IMG/VR virus record: IMGVR_UViG_3300025949_000056
Location: 1 to 38,251 of that record
Length of the DNA: 38,251 nt
Origin: a virus
Strand: one strand, 5' to 3'
The notes under the pieces were generated by a model, which was not told the DNA's origin, made no database searches, and was given only the letters and a program-made list of their open reading frames with translations. Position 1 is the stretch's first letter. Every line of letters begins with the position of its first letter. The translations under genes and the position numbers were made by a program. Below, in pieces: positions 1 through 6,626 of the stretch.

Positions 1-49
1 GTCTTGCAGCTCTGCGTGGTCCAAAAACCAGCGATTGAAATGCGGAGAG

Positions 50-319
50 TCACCAATTGCGGGATGCGTGCACATATGAGGCTGGGATGCCGTGTGTCTT
101 GCGGTAGGTGGCTTGTCCGCCTCGTCTTGCCCCGTCGAGGCTGTTGCACCAGGTGTGGGTGAGGCCGCGGTAGGCGGTGCCGTCTACGGTGTGGTCGAGG
201 GCTAGGCCTTGGTCCTGGTACATGGGTTCACCGCAGAGGTGGCAGGTGTCGCCGTCGGAGTGTGCGGCGAGTGCTCGTTTGCGGGCTTGTTGGTGGGCGT
301 AGCCGTAGCGGCTGGGCAT
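50..319 (-). CDS. HNH endonuclease (end of early operon, probably cos-proximal)
   Basis: An 89-residue HNH-type nuclease. It shows a CHLC zinc pair (residues 26-29), an LDH with the likely catalytic histidine (41-43) and a WCN (57-59) typical of the second half of the motif. The ATG at 319 follows an AGGAG. In many cos-type siphophages an HNH nuclease next to the terminase genes is needed for packaging cleavage. Here the terminase genes are at the opposite end of the window, so the pair would be adjacent if the ends join. That role is inferred. A homing-type HNH is the alternative. The nuclease family itself is clear. Confidence 0.85.
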   Translation of the reverse strand: MPSRYGYAHQQARKRALAAHSDGDTCHLCGEPMYQDQGLALDHTVDGTAYRGLTHTWCNSLDGARRGGQATYRKTHGIPASYVHASRNW

Positions 320-334
320 GGGGTCAGAGGGCTC

Positions 335-490
335 CTAGCGGCGGTGTGTGGCTTCGTGGCGTCGCTCGAGGAGGTCGTCGATCTCCTCCTGTAACACCAC
401 GACCAACTCGAGGTTGAAGCGTTTCTCGGCCCGATCCAACTCCCGGGACTTCTCGGCTAGGAGCGCGTCGATGCGGGAGGTATCCGACAT
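335..490 (-). CDS. Small charged helical protein (51 aa)
   Basis: A 51-residue protein starting at the ATG at 490, which is preceded by a good GGAGG ribosome site. An upstream in-frame extension is open but has unnatural composition. It is highly charged (E, D, R rich) and predicted helical throughout (SRIDALLAEKSRELDRAEKR), suggesting a short coiled coil. Function is not recognised. It sits 15 bases upstream of the HNH gene and probably shares its transcript. Confidence 0.6.
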   Translation of the reverse strand: MSDTSRIDALLAEKSRELDRAEKRFNLELVVVLQEEIDDLLERRHEATHRR

Positions 491-524
491 GAACGGAACC
501 TCCGTTACCCGCGGGTGACGATGT

Positions 525-653
525 CTAAGATGTCCGGAATGCACAACAGCCGCCCCGAAGGACGGCTGAAGTGTTGTCCGCGGCAAACTCGGACTTGCCC
601 GTCTACACGGAGGCCACGACTTGCCAGCCCTTGTGGGCATAGCTCGTCAGCAC
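525..653 (-). pseudogene. Possible amber-interrupted gene remnant
   Basis: A GTG at 653 overlaps the stop of the HTH gene and opens a 16-codon reading frame ending in TAG at 603-605 (TSYAHKGWQVVASV). The same frame continues past the TAG with natural-looking codons (TGKSEFAADNTSAVL) to a second TAG at 525. It reads like a small gene of about 40 residues with an in-frame amber where a tyrosine could stand. No ribosome site is obvious. The call is speculative; the stretch could equally be non-coding spacer. Confidence 0.25.
547..568 (-). other. Stable hairpin with UUCG loop
   Basis: On the minus strand a 6-bp CAGCCG/CGGCTG stem, one mismatch and two further G-C pairs close a UUCG tetraloop, the classic extra-stable form. 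It lies in the only sizeable non-coding gap at the end of the early operon, upstream of the gene starting at 490. No U-tract follows, so it is more likely a processing or stability element than a strong intrinsic terminator. Confidence 0.45.
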
Positions 654-832
654 GAAGCGTTACAGTCCGTTTCCTTCTTGTCAAGGAAGGCGAGCAGCGA
701 CACGCCGTCATAGCCGCCCTTGACCCGCTGGATGTGGCCGCGATAGACCCACAAGCGCAGCAAACCAGGGCTGACACCGCTGATGGAGCGGGCCAGCTCG
801 GCCGAGAGGACGATCGGGCGCGGGTTTGTCAT
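647..832 (-). CDS. Small helix-turn-helix DNA-binding protein (MerR/excisionase-like)
   Basis: A 61-residue protein that is almost entirely one winged-helix module: an SAELARSISGVSPGLLRLWVY helix-turn-helix, then a basic wing (RVKGGYDGVS) and LLAFLDKKE. This is the shape of MerR/AlpA/excisionase-type phage regulators. Its ATG overlaps the upstream stop as ATGA. It could be a recombination directionality factor for the integrase, but it lies 15 kb from int, so a transcriptional regulator is equally plausible. The HTH call is firm, the role is not. Confidence 0.7.
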   Translation of the reverse strand: MTNPRPIVLSAELARSISGVSPGLLRLWVYRGHIQRVKGGYDGVSLLAFLDKKETDCNASC

Positions 833-987
833 CCCCAGCCTTCTCCGCCTGGCGTGGCGCGCGGCGGATCCATGTCGCAGAACATGTTTCCGCTAGCAGC
901 GTGTACCCATTTGACATCTTCAAGGGAATACCCGTCTTCGGCAGTTGCCGGCCGGATAACCTCGCCGCAGTTCGCGCATATGTTCAT
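829..987 (-). CDS. Small zinc-ribbon-like protein (52 aa)
   Basis: A 52-residue protein starting at the ATG at 987, directly behind an AGGAGG; a longer upstream extension lacks such a site. It carries CANCGEVIRPA (CxxC) near the N-terminus and a WVHAASGNMFC segment, consistent with one zinc site using the Cys pair plus a downstream His/Cys. Both junctions are ATGA overlaps, so it is translationally coupled to its neighbours. Function unknown. Confidence 0.65.
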   Translation of the reverse strand: MNICANCGEVIRPATAEDGYSLEDVKWVHAASGNMFCDMDPPRATPGGEGWG

Positions 988-1649
988 CCGGCCTCCTGCA
1001 TGAGTCGTAAACGGACTAACTCTCGACCTGACCATGACGAATGGCAGTGTCGGCACTTCACCGAACCCGTGTCAGGATCAGCGTACAAGTTCGTGGAGCA
1101 TTCCTTGCCGTCATCCAACAGGACAGGGCACTTCCCGATGGGTTTCGGGTCTTGATGCCCGACGGCTTGGGCGAGGACGCGGCGGGCGTTGCGGATCTCT
1201 AACCAGTACTCGTCCAGCCAGGGTTGTTGGGCGATCCAGTTGTTGTGGCGTTGTAGGAACCGGCAGTTCTCCGTCACCGTCACACCCGTGTAGTCCAGTG
1301 TGCGTTCCTCAACGACCAGGTTCACCCAGCCAGCGAGCACACCGGGAATATCTGGGATGTCGCCAGATTGGACCACAGGGCCGTTGCGGCGGTCCGTGAG
1401 AGCTGCCACATCCAGCCGGATCGGCGCTTCGGCGTCCGGCTTCTTGGTGCGCTTGATGTCGTCGGAATCCGGCATCGATCCGGGCAGGGTGAACCAAGGC
1501 AGGATCGCTACGAACTCGAGAATGTCCGTGAGGGTCTCGCGCACCATGGCCAAGTGGTGGTCGCACAGGTAGCCGACGGTGGCCCTAGCTGCGTCTCTGT
1601 GTTGAAGGATGCACGGCCGGTCTGCTTCTCGGGTCCCTAAATCAGCCAT
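984..1649 (-). CDS. Zinc-ribbon protein of early operon (221 aa)
   Basis: A 221-residue protein. An N-terminal cluster (C13, YLCDHH at 27-32) and a C-terminal region of about 40 residues with CPVLLDDGKEC and VKCRHCHSSW look like two metal sites flanking a helical middle (AALTDRR, WLDEYWLEIRNARRVLAQAV). Proteins with this C-terminal CP..C...CRHC..W ribbon recur in actinophage early regions and are usually annotated as DNA-binding or hypothetical. A regulatory or DNA-binding role is inferred. The gene overlaps the next one by ATGA. Confidence 0.65.
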   Translation of the reverse strand: MADLGTREADRPCILQHRDAARATVGYLCDHHLAMVRETLTDILEFVAILPWFTLPGSMPDSDDIKRTKKPDAEAPIRLDVAALTDRRNGPVVQSGDIPDIPGVLAGWVNLVVEERTLDYTGVTVTENCRFLQRHNNWIAQQPWLDEYWLEIRNARRVLAQAVGHQDPKPIGKCPVLLDDGKECSTNLYADPDTGSVKCRHCHSSWSGRELVRLRLMQEAG

Positions 1650-1866
1650 ACAGAACCTCCATGAGCGCGACCCCGAACTGTTCCAACCCAGTCTTGAAGT
1701 TCATGTAATCCTGAGCTGCGGCCTTGATGCGGGCCAGCTTGCTCTCAGCCGTCTGAAGTTCTGAGACCAACCAGACGACATCCTCATGGCTGTAACGGGC
1801 CATCTGAATGGCCAAGCCATTGTCGACGTTCACGGCAGCTGCGATGCGCTCCAAGCGATCAGTCAC
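1642..1866 (-). CDS. Hypothetical helical protein (74 aa)
   Basis: A 74-residue protein. I chose the GTG at 1866 because an AGGAGATG lies just upstream and because it makes an 8-bp GTGACTGA overlap with the preceding gene, a junction repeated elsewhere in this operon. The sequence is helical (MTDRLERIAAAVNV; DVVWLVSELQTAESKLARIK) and has no recognised motif. It overlaps the start of the 221-residue zinc-ribbon gene by 8 bases. Confidence 0.6.
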   Translation of the reverse strand: MTDRLERIAAAVNVDNGLAIQMARYSHEDVVWLVSELQTAESKLARIKAAAQDYMNFKTGLEQFGVALMEVLYG

Positions 1867-2185
1867 GAGACATCTCCTCGTTTGCGATGTGAAGTAGGAC
1901 GTCTGCGTGGCACGGCTGATCCAGCGGGCACCAGCACGCCAGGTCACGGCCAGCTAGTTCGCGGCGGATCGTGTCGATCACGGGCTCTCCGGGCAGGCCC
2001 CAGTTGCCATCGCCTAGTGGAGCTCGGGCCAGCATGTCGCGGAACAGCTCGACGGCTCGGACCGCATCGCTGCCGTGGACCCGGTACGGATTCCCCCACT
2101 TGCTCGGCCGGCTAACGACGATCGCACCCTCAGGCTTACGCCACGCCTTGGTCCGCCGCAGCTGAATCCGCTTCGGTTCGGTCAT
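1859..2185 (-). CDS. DUF4326 domain protein
   Basis: A 108-residue protein matching the DUF4326 layout: an early SKWGNPYRV segment, then RRELAGRDLACWC and PLDQPCHADVLLHIAN. The paired WC..PCHAD motif is highly characteristic of this family, which is widespread in actinobacteria and their phages. Its biochemical role is not established. The conserved Cys/His/Asp cluster could bind metal or be catalytic. The start at 2185 overlaps the upstream stop as ATGA. Confidence 0.88.
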   Translation of the reverse strand: MTEPKRIQLRRTKAWRKPEGAIVVSRPSKWGNPYRVHGSDAVRAVELFRDMLARAPLGDGNWGLPGEPVIDTIRRELAGRDLACWCPLDQPCHADVLLHIANEEMSRD

Positions 2186-2721
2186 GTCATCTCCCAGGCA
2201 GGATCAAACTCAGGATGGCCGGCGAAAGGGGCGGCGAGGGCGCGCAGAGTGAGGCAGCCGGTCAGATCTGGCACCGGATACGTGCCCGAGTACTTCTCCA
2301 TCCACTGGCTCTCAACTTCTCGGACCCAGCCGCAGACCGCGCAGGTTTCCTCGTCGATGAACTTCTCGTACTTCCGTTCCCCATGCGGGAGTTCGAGGTT
2401 CTGCCAGTCCCGGCTGCGTTGCGTTGAGAGGTGATGCTCCTCAATGATGCGGCGTTTGGCGGCGCATTCTGCTAGCACCCGAGCAGGCGACCAAGCCACA
2501 ATATGGGGGGCGTTGTTGGCGTCAACCGCGCCATAGCCGGCCTCGCGGTCGTAGTCATAGGCAATGTTGAAGTGCTCACTGGGTGTCTCGCTGGTGATGT
2601 TCCCACTTCCTCCCGAAAACTCGACGTCGGCGCTAAACGTCCACACGCCCGGATCGGCTTCCTGCGCAACTCGCTCGTCCTCTTCGATGCGGTTGAGGAG
2701 GAACGTCACTAGATCAGCCAT
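2182..2721 (-). CDS. DUF6221 family protein
   Basis: A 179-residue protein with the family hallmarks: an N-terminal LVTFLLNRIEEDERVAQ helix, a central HIVAWSPARVLAECAAKRRI, and a C-terminal LTLRALAAPFAGHPEFDPAW. It has one internal CAVCGW pair. DUF6221 proteins are common in actinobacterial genomes and phages and have no known function. The gene starts 13 bases inside the preceding small membrane-protein gene. Confidence 0.85.
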   Translation of the reverse strand: MADLVTFLLNRIEEDERVAQEADPGVWTFSADVEFSGGSGNITSETPSEHFNIAYDYDREAGYGAVDANNAPHIVAWSPARVLAECAAKRRIIEEHHLSTQRSRDWQNLELPHGERKYEKFIDEETCAVCGWVREVESQWMEKYSGTYPVPDLTGCLTLRALAAPFAGHPEFDPAWEMT

Positions 2722-2873
2722 AGCAGCAACGCCCCTTCAACCGCGACGACGGCCAGGAACGGATGACTCACGATCGCGTCAGCGATAGCCGACCAACCGG
2801 TCTTCTCACCTTCCCAGATATCAAGCAGGGCCCGCTTTAACCACCGCCCTACTCGCGTCACTAGATCAGTCAC
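2709..2873 (-). CDS. Small membrane-anchored protein (54 aa)
   Basis: A 54-residue gene with a GTG start at 2873, forming the repeated 8-bp GTGACTGA overlap with the preceding gene, and a TAG stop inside the DUF6221 gene. The protein has an amphipathic basic N-terminus (VTRVGRWLKRALLDIW) and a hydrophobic C-terminal helix (HPFLAVVAVEGALLLWLI), suggesting a tail-anchored membrane peptide. It is short and GTG-started, so it is easily overlooked. Function unknown. Confidence 0.6.
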   Translation of the reverse strand: MTDLVTRVGRWLKRALLDIWEGEKTGWSAIADAIVSHPFLAVVAVEGALLLWLI

Positions 2874-3066
2874 CGATGGCCTCCATTGGTCGGAAGGTGC
2901 GCAGCGAGGCGACGCCGCCTTGGGTTGGCTCTATACAGCGGAGGCTCGCTGCGTGGTACTCACAGAGCAGCAGTGGGCCGAGCCCGGCGTCATAAAAGAA
3001 CGTTGCCCAATACCGTGGCTCTTCGCTACAGCTCCAGCAACTGCAAACCTGCCGTTGGTCAGTCAC
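2866..3066 (-). CDS. Cys-rich small protein (66 aa)
   Basis: A 66-residue protein from the GTG at 3066, picked for its GTGACTGA overlap with the upstream stop and the GGGGG upstream. It has VCSCWSC near the N-terminus and LLLCEYHAASLRC in the middle, enough ligands for one zinc site (two Cys plus C/H/C). Both ends overlap neighbours by 8 bases. No known family recognised. Confidence 0.6.
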   Translation of the reverse strand: MTDQRQVCSCWSCSEEPRYWATFFYDAGLGPLLLCEYHAASLRCIEPTQGGVASLRTFRPMEAIGD

Positions 3067-3349
3067 CGACAACCCCCGACCCGGCGTAGAAAGGATCACC
3101 TGTCAGCGGGGATAGCGCCGAGACTGTTCCAGCAAGAGATGCACCCGCCAGATGTGCTCGGGCTAGAGATTTGGCTATGCCGTGCTGATTACCTGACGTC
3201 CCCTGCTCACGAGCGTACGAATCGATGGTCTCGTCATCGGCGCAATTCGACTTGGCGTAGAGGGCGGCCAACTCGCACACGACGAGCTCGTACCCCCAGC
3301 CTTCGAGCTCGAACGTTTCATGGTAGGTGCTGTGCAGATGCTCGGTCAT
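3059..3349 (-). CDS. Hypothetical protein (96 aa)
   Basis: A 96-residue protein starting at the ATG at 3349, which makes an ATGA overlap with the upstream stop. It begins MTEHLHSTYHETFELEGWGY, continues with a helical ELVVCELAALYAKS and an Ala-rich SLARAHLAGASLAG, and ends in a Gly-rich tail. No recognisable domain. It is placed within a run of small zinc-binding genes but lacks a full Cys set itself. Confidence 0.55.
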   Translation of the reverse strand: MTEHLHSTYHETFELEGWGYELVVCELAALYAKSNCADDETIDSYAREQGTSGNQHGIAKSLARAHLAGASLAGTVSALSPLTGDPFYAGSGVVGD

Positions 3350-3537
3350 CGGGGCTCGATGGTGGTCAGCGGGAACGTTGCCGCCCCGAACTTCAGATAA
3401 CAATCCCACGAACACACATGCCGTTCACCCTGCAACAACTCCGGGCTCGAAATGGTGATCCAGTCCTGCTTCAACGAACTGTCAACCTTCTGCAACGTCT
3501 CACAACCAGGGCCGTCGCAGCGGCGCATCCACGACAT
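3346..3537 (-). CDS. Small zinc-finger-like protein (63 aa)
   Basis: A 63-residue protein. The ATG at 3537 has an AAAGGG about ten bases upstream; a second ATG lies three codons further in. It contains CDGPGC near the N-terminus and CSWDC in the second half, spaced like a treble-clef or FPG-type small zinc module. Function unknown. The stop overlaps the next start as ATGA, and it begins 4 bases after the previous stop. Confidence 0.6.
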   Translation of the reverse strand: MSWMRRCDGPGCETLQKVDSSLKQDWITISSPELLQGERHVCSWDCYLKFGAATFPLTTIEPR

Positions 3538-3541
3538 CAGG

Positions 3542-3748
3542 TCACACCCTTTCCGGGGCGAACACATCACGGCACGTTTGGCAGAGGTGGTTACCCTCGG
3601 CCGGCCAATCTTCCGGGACATCTAGGACCACGCCGATCGGCTCCTCGTACACCACGTCACCCACCTCGAACGCTTGTGAGCACCGGTCGCAGCCCCAACT
3701 TCCAGGGCCGTAGGGTTGAAGGTCAGCGGCTGTCACAATCTGGCTCAC
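3542..3748 (-). CDS. Zinc-ribbon protein (68 aa)
   Basis: A 68-residue two-CxxC zinc ribbon: WGCDRCSQAF (about residues 18-27) and LCQTCRDVF (about 55-63), separated by a beta-rich segment (VGDVVYEEPIGVVLDV). This is a complete four-Cys site. It is likely a nucleic-acid or protein binder, with no specific family seen. The ATG overlaps the preceding stop as ATGA. Confidence 0.65.
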   Translation of the reverse strand: MSQIVTAADLQPYGPGSWGCDRCSQAFEVGDVVYEEPIGVVLDVPEDWPAEGNHLCQTCRDVFAPERV

Positions 3749-4191
3749 TTTCCGGCCTCCTTGGTTGGCTCGTCTGGCTCAATAGGCGCCGACACCGAAC
3801 GGCGGGGATCAGGTAAGCCCAGCAGCAACGCAGCGACAACGGAGTACGGGCAGACGTTGCCGAAGTGGTACGCGGTGTGGTCCTCGGGGCCGGTGTAGAT
3901 GCCTGACACCCAATCACAGGCCTCAGTGACTTGATCTGGCGTCATTGTCGGTGGGACCGGTCGATGCCCGCACCAATCGCAGTAGCCCTTTGACGCGGGG
4001 AACTTGAGGCCGCAGTTTGGGCATGTCGTGTCGTCGGTGGGTGGCACAACCGGCGCCCGCAACGGATCAACAACAATGAGGCCCGAGGCGTCGCTCAGGA
4101 TGAGGTCAGCTGCTTCCTCAGCTTCGAGACCACCGATACCACACGAAGTCATGCAGTCGATCAAGACATCGCGGCGGACGTCGGCGCTCAT
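3745..4191 (-). CDS. Protein with central zinc ribbon (148 aa)
   Basis: A 148-residue protein. The N-terminal 45 residues are helical and acidic (RRDVLIDCMTSCGIGGLEA), followed by a canonical zinc ribbon CPNCGLKF..YCDWCGHR (about 57-76). The C-terminal half contains a Trp/Tyr-rich segment (ACDWVSGIYTGPEDHTAYHF) that may be a separate fold. The ribbon is certain; the biochemical role is unknown. It overlaps the genes on both sides by 4 bases. Confidence 0.65.
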   Translation of the reverse strand: MSADVRRDVLIDCMTSCGIGGLEAEEAADLILSDASGLIVVDPLRAPVVPPTDDTTCPNCGLKFPASKGYCDWCGHRPVPPTMTPDQVTEACDWVSGIYTGPEDHTAYHFGNVCPYSVVAALLLGLPDPRRSVSAPIEPDEPTKEAGK

Positions 4192-4529
4192 CCCTGGCCC
4201 GCCTCTCTGAACTGGGATACGACCTCGACTGGGGTGATCGAGGAAACCTGGACATCATCGATGGGGTCCACGCCACGTTTGATGCGTTCGACATTGCGGT
4301 GATCGTTCAGCCTTTTCAGCTCGCGGGCCTGAGCGACAACTTTCCCTTCCAGCCAAGCAACGTCTGTCCGGTCACGGAACATCTGAAACTCGCGGTCCGC
4401 CTCAAGCTCAGCCACCCGGCGTGCGTTCTGCTTTGCCACCTGCTGCCAGTACTGCGCCTCGTCCCGTATGCGGGGGAACGCGCGCACTCGCCAGGAGTTC
4501 GCTTTACACTCTGCGCATCCGTCGCTCAT
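4188..4529 (-). CDS. CxxC plus coiled-coil protein (113 aa)
   Basis: A 113-residue protein starting at the ATG at 4529 behind GGAGAA; the long upstream extension overlaps another gene and is not credible. It starts MSDGCAECKANSW (one CxxC) and then has a long charged helix (RIRDEAQYWQQVAKQNARRV, continuing through LEGKVVAQARELKRLNDHRN), giving a probable coiled-coil dimer. A single Cys pair could bind zinc across a dimer. Function unknown. Confidence 0.65.
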   Translation of the reverse strand: MSDGCAECKANSWRVRAFPRIRDEAQYWQQVAKQNARRVAELEADREFQMFRDRTDVAWLEGKVVAQARELKRLNDHRNVERIKRGVDPIDDVQVSSITPVEVVSQFREAGQG

Positions 4530-4687
4530 GTCTGTTCTCCGTCTTCCGGTGCACACGACTTCCGATGAGCAGCCATGGCTTCGTCGATCCGGGCACGGCG
4601 CCACTTCGGTGTGGAATTGATGTCTACCTGCACGGTGACGACCGTGCCGCACTCCGAGCATCGGGCTGATTGACGCACGGGGATCAC
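4526..4687 (-). CDS. Small zinc-binding protein (53 aa)
   Basis: A 53-residue gene found by reading the interval between two larger genes. The GTG at 4687 overlaps the previous stop as GTGA and is preceded by GAGGAG. The stop overlaps the next ATG as ATGA. The protein has ARCSECGTVVTVQVD (CxxC in a ribbon-like hairpin), a basic middle (STPKWRRARIDEA) and a late HRKSC that could complete the metal site. Coupling at both ends supports it as real. Confidence 0.65.
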   Translation of the reverse strand: MIPVRQSARCSECGTVVTVQVDINSTPKWRRARIDEAMAAHRKSCAPEDGEQT

Positions 4688-5448
4688 GGCTGCTCCTCTT
4701 CCGTTGGGGCCGGTGTGTTGGTGGGAGCCGCCAGAACAGCGCGCAGCAGAGTGGCAGCTGCCTGAGCGCCACGCTCGAACTCCGTTTGCGGCGGATCACT
4801 TTCGATGTACGACAGTTCGGCGGTGATGCGGGCTACGACACCCTCAGCGGTCCTCTGGCGCTTGGCGACTTGGCAGCCGCCCATCGCGTCCAACCACGGC
4901 TCACCGCAGGTGCAGTTGTAGCCGCCGAACATGTTGCCGATCTCGGTGCATTCGTGGCGGCCGTCGATCAGGGCTTGCCGCTGGTCGCCGAGTTGGATGA
5001 TCTCGGCGAGGTTGCGCTCGTCCTGTTCTTCCATCTGTCGGCGCCCAAGATCGCTCTCGGCTAGTTGGTCGCGTAGTCGTTGTCCGTCTTCGAGCGCATC
5101 CTCCAACTCACGAACCTGGGTGCGGAGACGGGACACCTCGGCCAACAGTGCAGGGATGTCCGTGCGGGCGTGAGCGATGAACTCGGCGTCGGCTCTCGCC
5201 TGTTTGAACTCGGCAGGCTCCATGTCGGTCAGGAATTCTGGCCGCTCAGCGCCACGCCAGAAGTTGGCCCAGCCGCCCGGCCCGTCAATATCAACGCGGT
5301 GCGGGAACGCTTCGTAGCCCCACTCGCCTGGTGTTGCTGCTTCTGCTCGTGCTGTGATCGCGTCGAGGTCGAGCGGGACGTCGGCGCAGATCTCACAACC
5401 GGCCACACCATGCCGGTCGCAACCGGCCAAGCGGCGAATATCAGGCAC
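4684..5448 (-). CDS. Ea22-like phage protein with coiled coil (254 aa)
   Basis: A 254-residue protein. The GTG at 5448 is preferred because it follows a GGGAG and gives the 8-bp GTGCCTGA overlap seen at other junctions. The N-terminal part has the EAATPGEWGYE and DAEFIAHARTDIPALLAEV segments common to lambda Ea22-like and many actinophage early proteins. A coiled coil follows (SRLRTQVRELEDALEDGQRL), then a C-rich patch (YNCTCGEPW). These proteins are expressed early; their function is unknown. Confidence 0.65.
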   Translation of the reverse strand: MPDIRRLAGCDRHGVAGCEICADVPLDLDAITARAEAATPGEWGYEAFPHRVDIDGPGGWANFWRGAERPEFLTDMEPAEFKQARADAEFIAHARTDIPALLAEVSRLRTQVRELEDALEDGQRLRDQLAESDLGRRQMEEQDERNLAEIIQLGDQRQALIDGRHECTEIGNMFGGYNCTCGEPWLDAMGGCQVAKRQRTAEGVVARITAELSYIESDPPQTEFERGAQAAATLLRAVLAAPTNTPAPTEEEQP

Positions 5449-5839
5449 GCCGAACTCCCATCGGGTTGCGCAGGCTGGTGTCATAGGACTCCCACTCGTC
5501 GAGTGGTTGGAGCTGGAAGTCGATGGGGAGGCCGGTCTGCTGGCGCAGCAACTCGGAGATCGCGATGTTGATCAGCAGCCGGATCTGCTCGTCCTCGATG
5601 ACGAACTCAGTGCCGTACCAACGCTCGTTCTGCCCCATCGGCATACGCAGATCAACGTCCCGATAGTCCGGCCTGGTCTGCACCGATCCGACGAGGAACG
5701 GCGTCACGCCGAACGCGTCATGGATTGGCCGGCACGCCCAGTTCAGCCGGTGGAATTGCGGCACCGTGAGGTAGCTCGCCGCACGAACTTGCGACTTCTC
5801 GGCGGGGTCGAGCGGGACAGTATCAGACGGCTCAGTCAT
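5441..5839 (-). CDS. Nucleotidyltransferase-fold protein
   Basis: A 132-residue protein with the minimal polymerase-beta-type nucleotidyltransferase signature: FLVGSVQTRPDYRDVDLRM gives the GS at 51-52 and the metal-binding Asp pair D61/D63. The N-terminal helix FHRLNWACRPIHDAFG precedes it as usual, and a later strand (FVIEDEQIRLLI) follows. The family transfers nucleotidyl groups to proteins, RNA or small molecules. Here the substrate is unknown and no antitoxin-like partner is adjacent. The motif is clear; activity is inferred. Confidence 0.72.
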   Translation of the reverse strand: MTEPSDTVPLDPAEKSQVRAASYLTVPQFHRLNWACRPIHDAFGVTPFLVGSVQTRPDYRDVDLRMPMGQNERWYGTEFVIEDEQIRLLINIAISELLRQQTGLPIDFQLQPLDEWESYDTSLRNPMGVRRA

Positions 5840-6036
5840 GGCTTGGCTCCGGTCTCATATGACGGCAGCAGATGTTGAGAGTCCACCAATGCGGCGACTG
5901 GTTGACCTCGGAATCGTTCGGTGTGGCCACAGCACGTAGGTAGCGCTCGCCTCGGTGGATGCCCATCCGTACAGCGCGGGTAGTCGTCGCATGGCTTGTC
6001 GGTGCGGGCCGTGCGGTACTGCTGCATCGTCGCCAT
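5836..6036 (-). CDS. Small His/Cys-rich protein (66 aa)
   Basis: A 66-residue protein. The ATG at 6036 overlaps the previous stop as TGATG; an internal ATG three codons later is possible. It contains KPCDDYPRCTDGHPPRR and LPTCCGHTERFRG, so Cys and His ligands for a zinc site are present. It overlaps the nucleotidyltransferase start by ATGA. No family recognised. Confidence 0.55.
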   Translation of the reverse strand: MATMQQYRTARTDKPCDDYPRCTDGHPPRRALPTCCGHTERFRGQPVAALVDSQHLLPSYETGAKP

Positions 6037-6146
6037 CAAAGGTCCGGGTCGGTGTCTGTTGGGGTCGGATCAGGGCGTCGAACAGCGTCGAGGCTCTCCT
6101 TCAGTGCCTGCATCAGGTTGCGGGTTGGGGTCGGATCGTCAGACAT
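6036..6146 (-). CDS. Very short protein (36 aa) with duplicated DPTP motif
   Basis: A 36-residue gene between two larger ones, with ATG at 6146 giving an 8-bp ATGTCTGA overlap and a stop overlapping the next ATG as TGATG. It begins MSDDPTPTRNLMQALKESLD and repeats PDPTPTDTDPD near its end; both copies come from a repeated GTTGGGGTCGGATC on the plus strand. Function unknown. Tight coupling on both sides is the main support. Confidence 0.5.
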   Translation of the reverse strand: MSDDPTPTRNLMQALKESLDAVRRPDPTPTDTDPDL

Positions 6147-6336
6147 CGGCCAGCTCCGTTCCAAAGTCCAGGATCGCAGCGACTTCAGCAGCTCCGAATG
6201 GTTTCCGTATCCAGCCCGCCGAGCTGCCCTGTTGCACGCAACCGTCAGGATCGACGAGATACCACTGATCCGGGCGCAGGGTGATCACACCCGGCAGCGT
6301 CACGTACTCGCGGTCGTCGGTTGGGTCTGGGCTCAT
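6139..6336 (-). CDS. Hypothetical protein (65 aa)
   Basis: A 65-residue protein, beta-rich in the first half (EYVTLPGVITLRPDQWYLV) and helical at the end (AAEVAAILDFGTEL). The start MSPDPTDDRE resembles the MSDDPTP and MTDDPTP starts of nearby genes, hinting at shared origin of the 5-prime ends. ATGA overlap upstream and ATGTCTGA overlap downstream. No domain recognised. Confidence 0.55.
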   Translation of the reverse strand: MSPDPTDDREYVTLPGVITLRPDQWYLVDPDGCVQQGSSAGWIRKPFGAAEVAAILDFGTELADV

Positions 6337-6626
6337 GAGTTGTACTCCGCTCGCTGCTTGATGTCCCAGTTGCGCGGCCGGCGGACGGCCTCGCAGGGCA
6401 GCCGGTCCTCGGCACTAGACATGCACTTGCCGGGATGCCCGAACAAGCGCTCACAGGTGTGGCCGAAAGTGTGTACACAGTTCACGGTTGGCGGGCCCCA
6501 CCCATAGAGGCATCGCGGATCGTCGGCGATGGTGTAGGCCGGGTCGTTGATGGCACGATCGGTTGCCGCGTTCCAGTCGGCCGTGCTGACGAACTTCACA
6601 CGGGCTGGGGTCGGATCATCAGTCAC
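6333..6626 (-). CDS. Cys/His-rich protein (97 aa)
   Basis: A 97-residue protein from the GTG at 6626, chosen for the GTGACTGA overlap with the upstream stop. It starts MTDDPTPARVKF, nearly the same as the small gene starting at 6146. The centre is rich in possible ligands (NCVHTFGHTCERLFGHPGKC), as if for one or two zinc sites, and it ends in a basic stretch. Similar Cys/His central blocks occur in actinophage unknowns. Function unknown. Confidence 0.55.
   Translation of the reverse strand: MTDDPTPARVKFVSTADWNAATDRAINDPAYTIADDPRCLYGWGPPTVNCVHTFGHTCERLFGHPGKCMSSAEDRLPCEAVRRPRNWDIKQRAEYNS

Noticed and set aside
335-640. Longer version of the gene starting at 490
   Set aside because: The added 50 residues are Pro/Arg/Ser-rich with no ribosome site and span a hairpin; the ATG at 490 has GGAGG.
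2182-2444. Minus-strand and plus-strand frames inside the DUF6221 gene
   Set aside because: Basic low-complexity shadows of the DUF6221 coding sequence.
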